Positions 1 to 13,574 of a DNA stretch of 64,000 nucleotides are shown here, piece by piece; positions within the stretch are counted from its first letter, which is position 1; each line of letters begins with the position of its first letter. Source of the stretch: Rallus limicola (taxonomy: Eukaryota; Chordata; Aves; Gruiformes; Rallidae); assembly GCA_022605955.1 (NCBI GenBank), contig JAKCOZ010000060.1:68501-132500 (forward strand), written 5' to 3'. The translations under genes were made by a program, and so were the position numbers. The notes under the pieces were generated by a model that made no database searches, had not been told where the DNA came from, and saw only the letters and a list, made by a program, of their open reading frames with translations.

Positions 1-967
1 TTTAGAATAATGTGGAATGGAACAACTGCCTTTCCAAGCATTTACGCTGAAGAATGATGTTTCAGACCTTTCACATTTTTGCAATGCACTATAATGGTTT
101 TGAGTATAATAAAACAATAGAGATTAATATTAATATATTTAAATTAAGGCAATAGATACAAGTTTTCACCATGTATGTAAAGATCTATATGGCACATGAC
201 AAAATAAAGTGTCATAAATAAGTGAATTTATAATTAAAATGCATTTATTTAAATATGGCAGCATGGTGATATATTTTGTATATCTGCAGTCCAAGGAAGG
301 CTGTGAGTGGAGTTGCCATGAGGAAAAGCCTTCAGGGGAAAACCACTAAAATAATAGAAGTATCTACCTCTTATGCAGAGCAAACAGAAAGAAGGAAAAT
401 AATTTGCAGGGGCTCTTGAAAAACGCCATCACCTGTGTTAGGTAACTAGATACAAGCACACATTACCTAATTTCTGCTTATCTGGTGCCTTGCAGCTATA
501 GCATCCCTGCTGAAAAAAAGTTAGCATCCTGCCCTGACTAGTAAACAATCTGAAAAAGAAACAAACATGATCTATCATTGTGTTTTGTTCTGCTTAATTC
601 AGCCACAATTCTGCTCCACATTTGTGGCTGAACATACTCCTGCTAGGACAACAGCTACTTTCACTGACCCAGGGACAACAGCAGCAGCAGTGACTTGGCC
701 AGGTTGGCTCCGGTTATGGACCAGGTACCCCTGGCCAAGCAGCTGCCATACTCACATCCACCTTCCCTCATCAACTCAGGACCGGACAGAAACATTATTT
801 TCTGTCATGGATTCTTGGAGGTACAGCTCTCCATCCTGATAATGGCATTTTGGAGACTTTTCCTGGATGTTTTGCACTCAGAAAATTCCTCTGTGCCTTT
901 GGGATATTTTGCATGCGCTCAGGGGTGTATGGAGGGGTTGTGGGTTTTTTCTGTGGTGTGTGGGGTG
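1..967. other. Unique AT-rich non-coding DNA
   Basis: No open frame of convincing length, no repeat hallmark and no RNA gene is visible. The short frames at 567-1036 have no coding-like composition and run into the G/T-rich low-complexity block that follows. Confidence 0.6.
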
Positions 968-1100
968 TTTTTTTTGGTGGGTTGGTTTTTGTTTTTGTTG
1001 TTTTTTTTTTTAATTATTATTAAAAAACCCAACTGACAAGCAAAACAACCAAACAAAAAAAAAACCCAACTCAAACCAACCAAAAAAACCCAACAAAAAC
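968..1100. repeat. G/T-rich then A/C-rich low-complexity pair
   Basis: The first half (about 968-1011) is made almost only of T and G in runs such as TTTTTTTTGG and GGGTTGG. A short AT spacer follows (TTTAATTATTATTAAA), then about 80 bases of A and C with AAACCCAAC and CCAACCAAAA motifs. The halves are roughly complementary, so the block could fold back on itself imperfectly. Similar A/C or G/T tracts recur near 5000, 7757, 15750 and 43310. Confidence 0.7.
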
Positions 1101-4100
1101 TGCCTGATTGTCTAAGCTACTTCATAAGAAATGAACAAATGCTACGTTTCCCAAATTAGATGTGGGCACCAGAATACCCGTGAGCTTTTGTAAGCAGAAA
1201 ACATACAGCTCAGACTTACCATTGCTTCCTTTAGAAAAGAAATACAACATAAACAGAAAATGAATTACTGAAATGTTTTCTCTTCAACAAATGAGAAAGC
1301 CCACCCTGAAACCTTTTAAAATTAAAAGCATTCTCTATGATGAAATTATAACAGAGTTAACAAAAATATACAGTAAGTTCATGTTTCATTATTGTGGTAA
1401 AGGATGTACAGACATCCTGTCAGAGTCAGCAAGACTCAGAATTAAGGGTATATGAAGGTACAATATGTGAAACAGGCACCAAGTCATTAAAACATAGGAA
1501 GCAGAGGATAAAAAGGAGCATACTTTCCATTCTTAGACAAGCATCAGTTATAAATAACTACTCTCCAAACATAAATGTTTCTGAATCAAAGAAAAAAGAA
1601 AAAAAAAAAGGAAAGGAAAAAAAAAAAAAAGAAAAGCAAAGGTCTAACTGCCATGTAAACTCATTTTAAATGTCATGTCTTATTAGAACCCAATAAGTGG
1701 AATGTCTGTTTTCCCCCTTTGGTTGAGCCATCAAATTTGTCAAAATTTTATGATAATTCATTCCATCATTCCTCAGACATTTAAATGACAGACAGTCCTT
1801 GGGAAAAAAAAAATAAAAAAAAAATCCCTGTAATCCTACTCTTCATGTTAAACTGCCTCTAGAGAGGTTTTTAAAATATACCACATCATGATAGGAGCAG
1901 AGCCCTAAACTTCTCAATTCCACTTATGATTTGCTGCCTTTTTGGAAAATGACAATAAATTGGCTCTCTACTATTCTTGACCTCTTGACTTCTGAACCAT
2001 GGCTGTCCATGCCTTAACTTTGCTTGTTTAAGTCAGCAGCTATCGTATCACTCTGATCCTCTCCCAGAGGGTCTGGAGATTTAACTCTCCTGAACGGTTA
2101 AGCTCCCCCTCTAGTGTTCACTGCTCATCACATTATTCCTCCAAGAAGAAGGGAAGAGACATGTCACTTTATAACTTCTCACAGAGACGGTTTCTACTCA
2201 TTTACAGCTTAAGAGTGTAATGGCAGCGGCTGAGAAGATTAAAAGGTAAACAGAGCCCTTAAAATGTGCTGCTGTTTGGCTTGTCTCAGCTAAGTTTGTA
2301 AGAACAAACAGGAAATAACAACGAAGATTCTGATTTGAAATTAGTGCAGAACAGTGCCTGATCTTTCAAAAAAAAAAAAAGAATTAAAAAAATCTAGTGG
2401 CACGCAGTGGATCTGAAACAGTGTTTAAAAGGCAAAACGACAGTATAGCATTATCCCTGGGAAAGCATCAACTGCACATGGGTAAGTTAATAACTGAAAC
2501 CAAGGCACAAGAATTCTTCATTTAAGTGCTGATTACTAATCAAGCCGGGGTAGGGGGTTCTCACGTATCTCTTTCCTTACTAAGTCTTGCTAGTGACCTG
2601 CAAAAGACATCCTTTATTGCTTGAGGGTCAGTATATTCAGATATATGCATGCTCATCGATGATTTGGATTTTCTTTAATGAAATGAAATCTAAATGAAAA
2701 TCAGTTAGTCATAATAATCAAAATCTGGAAGCCCGAAAGGTTAAAAGTTCAGTCTCTTTGTTAAATGCAGCTTTGTACCCTCAGCTAGACACAACCCAGA
2801 ATTTATTGTACTGTGGAAACACGGGAAAAATAAACCCTGGAACTTCAGATGAGGGTACATCAGCATGTCATCTGCAAATCTGAATTGATTTTATGTTTAA
2901 ATGCACGGTGCCTGAGTTAAACAGATGAATGTAAAAGCAGCCTTCCCCTCCAAGCCCCCCCCACCCCGTAAATTCCAAACATTAAAAAAAAACACCCCAC
3001 CACAAAACACTTCATACAATACCATTAAAAATTCAAAGCACAGATGCTAATCTGTAACAGAAAAATCTTTTGTCGTCTATTAGTCCAGACAATTTTTCTT
3101 AACTGGAATCTTCCTGTGATTTCTTTAAGCAGATTTTCTCTTCACAGAGTAGCCACTGCTTCACTGCATGGAAATTTAAAAAAAACCCAAAAACCTTAGA
3201 CAGATGTCATGCTAAAAATTACTGTGTTTGTTTTAGATATGAAAACATCTATCAAATGATCTAGCAAAATTCTGGTGGAACAATGCCTACCATGCTAATG
3301 ATTCTCTTGCTCAAGAAATGCTCTGGAAAATTATGTGGATTGTGCCAATTTTTATTTTTTTTTCCAAAAGAAAAGAGAAATCACATCCTGTCTGATAACT
3401 TCTACCTGTCCTATTTAACTTTTGACTTTTCAGTGTGAACTCGCTCATTTTTCTTAATGTTAACTATTGCACCATGTGAAAACTGAAGTAAAAACATAAA
3501 ACGTGAAGAAAATCACATGCTTTAATGGATCTGGTATTATTATTTTTTTTTTCCTCACTATATTCTTTCACAAGCAGTTTCAGTATCTGGATTTTTCACT
3601 CCAAGTCACATTGAAAACTCCCTACTGCAGTGGACAAGTCTGTCCTCCACATGTTTCCTCGAGGTATACCACAACAGCCAAATTCTTGCACTTAAAGAAT
3701 AATTTTAGAAAATACAGCTGGGAATTTTGCAAGTTTCTTTCTTTTTTTCTTTTTTTTTTTTCCCTCTTTTTTATTTCCCCCCCAGTGCTGCAGCACAGCT
3801 CTGTAATCGGAACATATTTAGCCTGGTTACAGCAGCGAGTTGTGAGTGCGTGTGGATTATATCTGTGCTGGGAATTTCTAGCTGAAGTAGACAGAACTAC
3901 TGAAATTCAGCTCAGTGCCATTTTTACAAAAGTGCATTTTCTAAGCTAATTCAGAAATAACTTAAATCCACGCATAGCTAGGGCATCAATTGGTTATTTT
4001 GGAAGAAAGAGGCAGCTAAATAAGAAAATACAAAACATTATCTTTGATACCATGTATTCTGGGTACAGGGCACCATTGGATAGAGAGCTGCAACATAATG

Positions 4101-5225
4101 AGCGTTGACTAATGAGGGCTTTAAATCTTCCATAAAGCAGAGACTGATGTCTTCCTCATGTGTAGACCACCTTGCATGCAAAATAAAATACCTAAATGGC
4201 ACGCACTTCAGTGCCTTGACACTACAGTGGATGTACCCATCCTGTCCTCCAGTAAACATCCTGGAGAGCAAAATACCATTGAGGCAGAGGAGAAGACTGG
4301 CTGGTGCTCATAAAAAGGGCAGATGATCAGTTATGTTGCAAAGGGAGCAGCCTGATTCATAGCATGAAGAAACCAGTCAGATGAGAAACTCAACCCAAGG
4401 AGGGAAATAAATAGACCTCAGATTGTAACTCAGGATCTTAACCAGCTTCTAAACAGTTCCTCTTGTAAGAAATCAGTTGGAGGTTAAAGAGGAGCAGGGT
4501 TCAGAGAAGTATTTCAGTAAGCAGCAGGTGGAAAGAGAGGAAATAAAGTCACAGCTATGCTATCTGCCATACAAACTTCCCCATGCAGGGCAGCTGGCAT
4601 GGAGGAATGGACACAGAATTTTATGGAAGATTTTTGCTCCTGAATACTGGTTCCTTCAACAGTAAAAGTCAAAATAAAGAGATATAAAGATTGCTTCAGA
4701 CATCTAAGACAAAAAGATGGCATATACTTCAAAATATATATTAAAAAATGGTATTGACTGGTAGCATAGACATAAAGTGAATAAGAGAAAGGTTAAAAAT
4801 AAAGAAGGAAAAAAAGAATTTTCTTTACCATTCTCCTGGACAATCAAAATGCTGCAAAAAAAATTAAAGGAGATAACAATAGAACTGATAAGGAGTTCTT
4901 CATGAAAATGTGTATAACACATTATTCGATCATACTTACTGTTACAGGAAATTATGCCCTAAATATGTTTCAACTGGTAATTTAATGTACTTTAGAATTA
5001 AAAAAAAAACCAAAACAAAACCAAAAAAACCCAACACTCAAGGTAATAATAAGGTTATAATCACAAATCCTACATGAAATTAGAAGAACAATTCTTCACT
5101 TGGCAATTTAGTGAGTTTGCAAGGTACCCCCCCACCCCCCTGAAGGTATCTGAACATCATTTGAAACAATACAGACAATGAACATGAATTAAAACTCTGT
5201 TTTCTATGCTGACTCTGTAGCTTTC
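1101..5225. other. Unique non-coding DNA with A-rich tracts
   Basis: There is no gene or transposon I can support. The stretch holds purine and A-rich runs (about 1588-1636, 1804-1826, 2366-2391), pyrimidine runs (about 3540-3553, 3737-3782) and C-rich pairs near 2955-2967 and 5127-5141. The 148-codon frame at 3503-3949 is built around T-runs and looks like chance. Confidence 0.55.

Positions 5226-5249
<24 letters not shown>
5226..5249. repeat. Poly-A tract, 24 A
   Basis: An uninterrupted run of 24 A followed by AG-rich sequence. No matching processed pseudogene or SINE body is visible immediately upstream, so it is called as a simple homopolymer. Confidence 0.9.
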
Positions 5250-5256
<7 letters not shown>

Positions 5257-6019
5257 GATAATATAGCCACCTATTGGAAAAAGCTTTAACTTAACACATC
5301 AAAACTTTACCAAAAAGGAATCATATGGGGTTGGACAATGTTCTCCTCTTTCAACCAGTAAAACCTGCTAAGTATCTGAGTAAGCTTCTGTTCTCTAAAA
5401 TTCTTTTCTCCCTGGACACCTGGAATGGTTACATTATATAGATACCTGTCTATAAGCCTTATAGGGCTATAACAATGCTAAATCTGCTGTATCTGAAGTT
5501 TATATACAAATTCATTTGGTACCCAGAAAATATTTCCTTCTTCTCTAATTTCTCAAGTGTAGCTTATATAACTGCATTATATCGTTGTAAACGCAGGAAT
5601 AAAACATCCTGTTGTAACTTCAATTAAATCAAAACTATTTCTGGCTTGTTTATGAGAGTGATGGGAGAGAATGCTGATGTTCCTTGAACTCTCTTCCTAC
5701 CTATTTAAAATGTGTTTTAGGATATTTCTTCATTACTATATATCCATCTGTCTTCTATGTTTTTTTAAAATTTAAGGCTGCATAACAAAAGCAATCGCTT
5801 AATTTCTTTATTTCTTTCCTTGGAGATTGTATGGGAAATTGTTTGATTTGCCAATGGGTTTTTTGTTTGTTTGTTTGTTTGTTTAATTTGGTGAGACTGT
5901 TTATGCATGTGTGTGTCTGTTATATATATGCATGGGAAGGAATTACTTCTGGAGAGAAAACTTCCGAGTCTAACTCTGTGGTCAGATTTGTGTCCTTTCT
6001 TATCTCTTGCCAGAGTTCA
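5250..6019. other. Unique non-coding DNA with a (GTTT)n microsatellite
   Basis: AT-rich sequence without a recognisable gene. A short (GTTT)n array of about five units lies at 5865-5885, and a TATATATG run lies near 5921-5931. Confidence 0.6.
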
Positions 6020-6225
6020 TTCCATGATCGAGGCTGAGCCTGTGAAGCGGGTAACTTTTTATACTCGGCTCTTAAGCATCCCTCCTGTTAGTCAACAATT
6101 GCACTGAGCTGCTGCCATGAAAGGTCACGGAAGGAAAGCCGATCTCTCGGATATGAAGGATCAAACCCTTGGAGGGATCTGAGCAGCCGGACGGGGACCT
6201 TGAGCCAGGCGCTGCCATCAGTACA
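6020..6225. promoter_or_regulatory. Small CpG-enriched segment, possible regulatory DNA
   Basis: Nine CpG dinucleotides fall between 6029 and 6210 (6029, 6048, 6065, 6128, 6140, 6148, 6188, 6192, 6210), while the surrounding several kilobases have very few. It includes a short inverted motif CCGATCTCTCGG at 6139-6150 and a TATA-like TTTTTATACT at about 6056-6064. Retention of CpG in an otherwise CpG-depleted AT-rich region can reflect an unmethylated regulatory element or first exon. It could equally be a decayed GC-rich repeat. No transcript can be assigned. Confidence 0.25.
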
Positions 6226-9200
6226 AAGCCACTACAAAAGGCAGAGCACTTTAAGTAGCACAGGATATTAAGCAAACTGGCTGGCAGACTTTTTGCTACA
6301 TATATATAAGTATATACCCCTTCCCCTCCTCGTACAGTTGTTAGCTGGTGCTTTTTCAGGGTGTGAGTTTTCATCCTTAGATATAATGAGCAGCAATAAT
6401 GCTGCCTTACATTTTTCTTCCTCTTTAATTTTGTTAGCAAGTAAATGCTGATCAAGCCTATACACATAAGCACCAAAGCTATCCAATTTTCATTAACATG
6501 AACATTCTCAGCTGCAAACAATGCTATCACTTTAACACTTCTTTGTCTGGAAATTCACTTTCTTTTCTTCTTTCTTCTTTTTTTTTTTTTTTCCTTTTTT
6601 ATTTTCTCCCCTTCCTGGTCGATCTTATCCTTATGATTCTTCAGATAACTAGTCAAAATGTCTTTTCCTACTACAAATCAATCAATCAGTTTCTCATGCC
6701 TGGCATTGCCTGTTACGTACCAAAGAATCGCAAAGCACCTATTTGGATTTCCTTAACAACATGTTCACCTTCTGTAAAACACAGAGATATTGCAAATACT
6801 TTAGAGGACAAATACACAGACAATTACATTACTAGCTTCTATAAACTGTCCCTCCTGTTTTATCTGACTTTTGGTGTCAGGCCTGATTTCAAAAGACACA
6901 CCTTCTCCACCTTGAAATACAATCTGCTGGCTGGAAGAATTAAACTGTGCAGATCTATCACAGTTTTCCACAATTTATGACAATATTATGGTTATTTAGA
7001 GAAGGAATTCCCCAGATTTCAGTTATTAACCATTGGATTCAAGCTATACCTCTGATGGGTAGTGTAGAAGGGACAGTTTTTAAGTAAATCCCTTCTCTTT
7101 TTGAAAGGAAAACTAACTTCTGCTTTTCAAGGGTGCCTGGTACCCAGGGGAAGGTGATAGAGAGGAAAAGGGGTGTTGAAACCTCTACTGTCCCTCCTCC
7201 TCTGCATGTGAGCTTGGTAGATGAACCTCTGGTTGTGACTGACTTATCTGGGACTCTGCTTTGACCTTGTCCATTAAGAAGAGTTAAATCTCAATTTTTT
7301 TTCCTTAAAAAAAATAATTAGTTTTAATGGTCTATATACATTTAAGGCCTATTATTTTCAGGTTAGAGAATTTGACTGGGAAAGATAGTACAATATTTAG
7401 CATTTCTCCCCAATTTCTTGGGCAGTTTTCTGCTTGTGCATGTAGTAGCAGGCACACACACTTTCAAAACCTCTACATCTCCAAAATTAGCTTTGGCTGT
7501 CTTCTTACACGTACTTACTATTAGTCCAAGGGCAAAATATCCCCAATGCATGTGTTCCTAACTCAAATATACTGAAATTTTGAGATAAATTTGAGAAATG
7601 GCTTTGTTTCATGCATGGGTCCGAGTTGCTTAGTGGATCTTCCTTTATTTTGTTGTTAACTTTCTGTTACCTGTGCCTTTACAGAGCTATTACATAAGGC
7701 TGAGAAAAATATAGATGATCACATACAAAAGAAATGAAGAAATTACCTTTGCCATTTTGGGGTTGTTTTGTTGGGTTTTTTTTGGTGGGGTTTGGTTTTT
7801 TTTCCATTGCTAATAAAAGTGTTGTATTGACAGATTCTGGGAACTGTCCAGTAGAGCAGACAAAAGAAACAAAAGATTTCTTACATCACTTTTTTTGGAT
7901 GGGCTAACCTTTCTTTAGGTGAGAATTGAAAATAGAAGAGCATCCTCTACACCCACTCAGTACTCAAGTCTTCCCTGTGATGTGACAGCAACTTTACTGG
8001 TTATTTTGAAAAACACACTGATACTTCATGGTGATTTTGGAGCATCCACTAACAAAGAGCTTTTAGGTGACTAAATAACATAGGTGTGCTTTAACATTAA
8101 ATTGAAATGACTAATGAAAACATCCAAAAGTAATGTTTCACATCAGTGAAATGGATAATTTTTGATTTTAAATCTTATGGCTCCGGATTATCTGAGGCAA
8201 TGATGAATCCTTACGTTGATTTGATGTTTTATGTGATATTGGACAAACTTGTCCTTTCTTAGGAGAAAGCCATGAAACTTTCAGTGCATCTCCATATGAA
8301 GGGGTCAGCTGGAGTTTGGACAAAGCAAAGAAACCCTCACAGCTTTTATTCTTATCAAGTAGTAGGACTGTAAAGTCCTGTATCCCAAGATATACAGGAC
8401 ATGTAGATGGTTGCAGATGAAATAGAATATGTGAGCACAGCCTTTTTACTGCAATTAGATACACCAATATTTATCAAAATTGGAGAGGAAAAAATGCAGT
8501 AATACTGAATATAGTGTTTCTAATTTTTATGTTCTATTATGTAGTGATTAAAGTGCATAGAGTAGAAATGCACATGAAACACTTTTTTTTAAGCTTCTCC
8601 AGCTTCTTCAGCATCTGAAGCCCTGTATCCTTCAAACCTCTTGCTAATGAAGTTACCAACAAGAGTAAGTAGTTCTCGGTATGCTTTTAGCATCCTGAGT
8701 TTTGGAGAATAGTTCAGTCTCCTAAGAAGTATTATTCAACCTGTGTCATGCATTGGTGTTTATGGTGAAATAAAGGAAGTGGTGATGTCCCTGTAGTAAG
8801 AGATAAATATGGTGAATGTGGACATCTTCAAGACCTGCTACAAAAATCTTGAAGAATATGTGCTCTCCTGGTGAGAATTCTAGGCAACAAATGCAGGAAA
8901 GGGAACTGTGATGTTTGCTTGTGAAAGTTTTCCATGAACTTATCTTGCAAAATTGTTAGGATATTCAAATGCCACCAAAATAGATACTGACATGGCTTCA
9001 TCCAGTGTGAGACAAACTGAAGCCACTCTAATGCTGCCTCGAAATTTATGGTGTTTTACAATGACACTCAAAATACTTTACTCCTTACCACCATAATGCT
9101 TACCATCTTATCAAGGAGGAGACTGCCTCTGCCATTAGTGCCAAAAATATTGCACAGGGCAGAAGGACAAAGAAACAATGACTGCTGACTGTTATCTCTG

Positions 9201-9691
9201 CATATTTCAAGATTTTTGATCATTTTCATTCCACATAATTAGTACATGCTGCATGGTCTTGCACAGCAGATAATTTTAAAATTTGAAGTTAGATGTGACA
9301 CTGAAGTAAACTGAGATGGTCTCCGACTTCTACAGCTAATCCTGTATTTAAAAAAAATGACCTCCTGAGAGTATTTTTACACACCACGCGTTTTGTTCTG
9401 GTGACCAGGAAAATTTCCACAATGGCATTTTAACAGCTGCAACGTTGGGTTTGAGCTGTTCTAAAAACTGAGATGACATTCTGGAGACAATGTTTTAATT
9501 CGATTTGATCCAAGCTGATTTATACCAGATGTAGTCTGACCCACCTAGGGTTTAAAATGAATTATATTATAAAGTAACGCAAACCCACCTGTGATTCTCA
9601 TGTGTACAGAGAGTTTGGTAAAACCAGTCCACAGCCAGTCTGCTTTGCACAGCAGGATGCTGAGCACTAAGGCTGTAACAGTACAGAACAA
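6226..9691. other. Unique non-coding DNA
   Basis: No supported gene. It contains a T-rich run at about 6567-6605, a G/T-rich low-complexity block at about 7757-7804 (GGGTTTTTTTTGG type) and otherwise ordinary AT-rich sequence. The 152-codon minus-strand frame at 6072-6530 crosses the CpG cluster but has no recognisable domain. Confidence 0.55.
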
Positions 9692-10563
9692 CAGATTCAC
9701 AGAATCACTAGGTTGAAAAAGACCTTTTGAGATCATTGAGTCCAACCATACTCATCCTCTACTAAACCATATCCCTGAGCACCTCTTCTACCTGTCTTTT
9801 AAATTACATTCAGGGTCAGTGACTCAACCTGCTCCCTGGGCAGCCTCTCCCAGTGCCCAATAACCCTTTTGGTGAAGAACTTCTTCCTAATGCCTGATCT
9901 GAACCTGCCCTGATGCAGCTCGAGCCCATTCTCCTTTGTCCCATCACCTGTCGCTTGGGCAAAGAGACCAGCCCCCACCTCTCTATAAGCTCCTGTCAAG
10001 TCATTGTAGGTGGGGAGAAGGTCTCCCCTCAGCTTCCTCTTCTCCAGGCTCAACACCCCCAGTTCCCTCAGCTGCACCTCAGAGGATTTTCTCTCCAGCC
10101 CCTTCCCCAGCCTGGTTGCCCTTCTCTGGACACGCTCCAGGGCCTCAATGTTTTTCTTGTAGTGAGGGGCCCAGAACTGGACACAGCACTTGAGGTGTGG
10201 CCTCACCAATGCCTATTACAGGTGCAAAAACACTTCACTAGACCTACTGGCCACACTGTTTCTGATACAAGCCAGGATGCTGTTGGTCTTCTTGGCCAAC
10301 TGGGCACACTGCTGGCTTATGTTCAGTTGGCAGTCAAACAACACCCCCAGGTCCTTCTCTGCCAGGCAGGTGCCAGGCAGGTTTCTAGCCATTCTTCCCC
10401 TAGCCTGTATCACTGCATCGGGTTATTATATTCTAAGGGCAGGACTCTGCATTTGACCTTGTTGAACCTCATCCTGCTGGTCTCAGCCTATTGATCCAGC
10501 CTGGTCAGATCCCTCTGAAAAGCCTCCCTATGCTCAAGCAGATCAACGCTTCCTCCCAGCAAG
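9692..10563 (-). mobile_element. CR1 retrotransposon fragment, 5'-truncated (copy A)
   Basis: Read on the minus strand, the element ends at about 9692 with a CR1 tail (GTGATTCTGTGAATCT) preceded by a GGTTGGACTCAATGATCTC-like 3' UTR. It extends 5'-ward to about 10563 through the C-terminal part of ORF2. CR1 is a non-LTR retrotransposon of the L3/CR1 clade, copied by target-primed reverse transcription, and typical copies are 5'-truncated like this one. No clear target-site duplication is visible, which is usual for CR1. The encoded remains are given separately. Confidence 0.93.
9799..10413 (-). pseudogene. CR1 ORF2 C-terminal remnant, one in-frame stop
   Basis: Two open stretches on the same minus-strand frame encode the end of the CR1 reverse transcriptase. 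Codons at 10219-10413 carry the [15 protein letters not shown] and [14 protein letters not shown] segments. After a TAA stop at 10216-10218, codons from 10209 down to 9802 carry [18 protein letters not shown], the [16 protein letters not shown] helix, LFSLEKRKLRGDL-like residues and HWERLPREQVES. Relative to intact CR1 this is only the thumb and tail; endonuclease and palm are missing. The element is an immobile relic. The premature stop and many substitutions suggest an old insertion. Confidence 0.9.
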
Positions 10564-13500
10564 CCCTGCTGAACTGCACTGTAGGGAAGAGACACATTAA
10601 TACAAGCCAATGACATGAAACCACAGAGTCACTTTGCTCTGATTCATCTGAAGGATCTACTCAACAGTCAGAGAGCTCAGACCACACAGGGGACATTATC
10701 CCCTATAACGAGTTTTAAAGTGGTGCACAGAAGGCACACAACCTTTCCTCAAGCTGTAGTCACCTTAGCTCTTTCTCAGGGTGTTGGGTACCCTGAAGGC
10801 TGGACAGCCTTTTTCTACTTGGAAAAAGTTTAGAAGATTGTGAAGGATTCCCCAAGACCTGGAAGACAGATGATGGTGATCATGCTATTTATACAAGATC
10901 TCATTGGCCTTAAGACTAATTCTCAAGAAGAATTTAAAGCTACTGTTTTTGCAAGCTTTTCTTATGTGCTTTCTCTCCATATTTTCAGAAGCAGGGGCTG
11001 GTAGTAGGCATCTTGGTTTTGAGACATGGAACTGAAACATTATGAGTCTGTTTTTGAGTTTTCGGCAAACAAGCCTAAAAAGGGACAAATTGGGCTGTCA
11101 GAATCCACTGGTGGGCATTTGGTTCTCATTATAAGAAAAATGTGGAGAAAATCTTGTCTCCTCTTTTACTGCTTCCATACAAATTCAGAACAATGCTATA
11201 CCACTAGTGTTAACTAACCCCTCTTCATGATTTTCACTTAGCCATTCAGAAAAACTGAAGACAGACAACTTGACATAGGAGACACACTTGAAATAATGGA
11301 TAAGCTCATGAAATGGTACCTCAATATTACATCTACTAGCTAAGTGCATGGGAAAAGTAATGTTTTCAATTAATTGATAGGAGATTTCAATGAACTCTTT
11401 GGACTATTTACTGCTTTGATGTTCCTCAGAAAGCCTCTTGGTCCTTCCACTGTGTGATGTATGTGTTATACTGATGAGATTCTTCACTTCAATACTATTA
11501 ATAAACTGAAAATTACTTCCAAGAAGTCTCATACGGAGAAACATTCGTAAATAGGGAGTCCAGTCTGAAGCCAACATAAGTGAAAAACCAGTAACTTGAA
11601 ACAAGCAGAATTGCACAAGAAACATGGACTTAAGATAGGGTTGAATCTTAAGGTCAATTTATGTTTAAATTAGAATCAAATAACCATTAAAATCATTTAC
11701 AGAAGACATCTGGGCATTGAAACTGGATTGCATAAGAAAATTGTTCTCCTTTTCTTGGACTCAGCATTAATACTGTTACCGTTCCTAAATTACTTCTGAA
11801 GATTGCCTTTTGTATTATAATGGAATTGTTGTGCAAATATGGCTTACTACATAAAATTAGAGCTGTTATACGCTCCCTTATGGTTTTGTGCTAATCTGTA
11901 AGGAGTTTACTGTGTCCACACAAGCAATAGTAGATTCTGCCCTCTGGTGCTCCCATAGCCTGTTCTGCTATTGCTGTATTCCATGCAAGCTGGCACCAAG
12001 AATAGCTGCAGCTTTGAAATGGAAACATGCAACTGCGCAGGTCACACGTGCATCTTAAATTTAATAAGAAATAAAGAATGCTGGTCAATGTTTGTTTTAA
12101 AAGGAGATTTTTTACCGTGCAGAAAGTTACTTGAGGTTTGGCCCAAAAAGACAAGGAGAAAGAGATACTCAGCATTGATGTGCATCCACTAAAACTACTA
12201 AAAAGCATGCAAAAATAAATTTCTAGTTCCAGTGATGAGAGAACAGGGAACTTACAATAATTATTACCGTTTCTGGGAATGGATAATTATTCCTATCCTT
12301 ATTGGTTAAATTTTATGTAAACTGGTTTTCTTCACTATGTCTATTCCTATAGATAAAGACATTAGTTGAAATCAACAGATTAAAAAAAGTAATAAGATGT
12401 TTCAAGTGTAAAAGAAAATCCTGGCATTCAGCAAGATCTGTACAGGGCTTTTTAAAAAAATTGTTATTATTCAATATGATGAAGTATTTTATCAGCATCT
12501 ACATAAACAGAACCTGATGGATACTGCTTGTCAGCCTGAATTATTAAACTTTTAGCAGAAAGGAAAAAAGGAAACTGATGGATATTCCCACCTTCTCTGC
12601 TCGTGATCAAAACCAGTATGTTTTGTGCATTTAAAATTAACATTACAAGAAAGGCAGTTCAGCTGTACAGACTTGTCTGTCGGTACATGACTGGAAAAAA
12701 AAATCCCATTTAAAATGACATGTTAGTGTTGAATTACAGCCATTTCGGTGTGACTACTATGCAATCTTATTCAGTTTATCAGTGTAAAATGTTTTTCTAG
12801 CTTATCAAAAATCATATTTTCCTTTTTCTGGTTCATTTATCAACAGAAATACCAGATAAGCCACACTGAAAACAAAAATCAGTGCCCATAGGTTGAATGT
12901 TAGAAAACGGTGCTTTCTTTTTAAAGGAAGAAATCACCTGCATGTAGTCCTATTGTCCTTGATTTGCAGTTTATGCATTATCTGTATGTGCAACCACTTC
13001 CAGAGAAATAAGGCACTTCCACGAGTGTCTACATTAGGCCAAAACATCCTATGAGGAAGTATATTACAACACATCTCAGCATTGAATATTATGATCCACA
13101 TGTTCAACAGCTGGCAGTTTTGGAATGATAGGAACATTGGAAACTACCCAAAGAACAGGGTGATGTTCCAATATGTTTTTTATCAATAGATATATCATCA
13201 CATTTGAAACTTTATACTAATCTCCTGAAGTTTCTTGTAGAACAACAACACACACATATAATCACTTTTGTCTGTACCCACATGAAGCGGCAAGACGTTA
13301 AACTTCCAGTCACCCAGAGAGAACCAGAGTCAATAAAAAGTCCTAATTTTGGAGGAAGTAGGAGAGGAAACAAAAGGACTTAATGAAATGGTCTGTTTAC
13401 AAAATGCCAAGCGAGGGTTCTCTCGGAAAACAGCATTAAATCCAATTCTGTTTTTTAATGTGTCTTGGAAAGCTGTTTCATGAAGCTCTGCCTTGTCTTT

Positions 13501-13574
13501 GCAAATGCAGCGACACCACTTTTCAAAAAAACCCAACAGACCAAAACCCAAAGGAAAAAAACACATATAACTTG
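10564..13574. other. Unique non-coding DNA
   Basis: No supported gene, RNA or transposon. Short open frames here do not exceed about 105 codons and show no domain. Sequence composition is ordinary AT-rich intergenic or intronic DNA. Confidence 0.6.

Noticed and set aside
3503..3949. 148-codon plus-strand open frame
   Set aside because: Rich in Phe and Leu because it reads through T and pyrimidine tracts. No domain, no upstream exon and no coding-like composition.
6072..6530. 152-codon minus-strand open frame
   Set aside because: No recognisable domain; it crosses a CpG-rich patch and AT-rich sequence with no consistent coding character.
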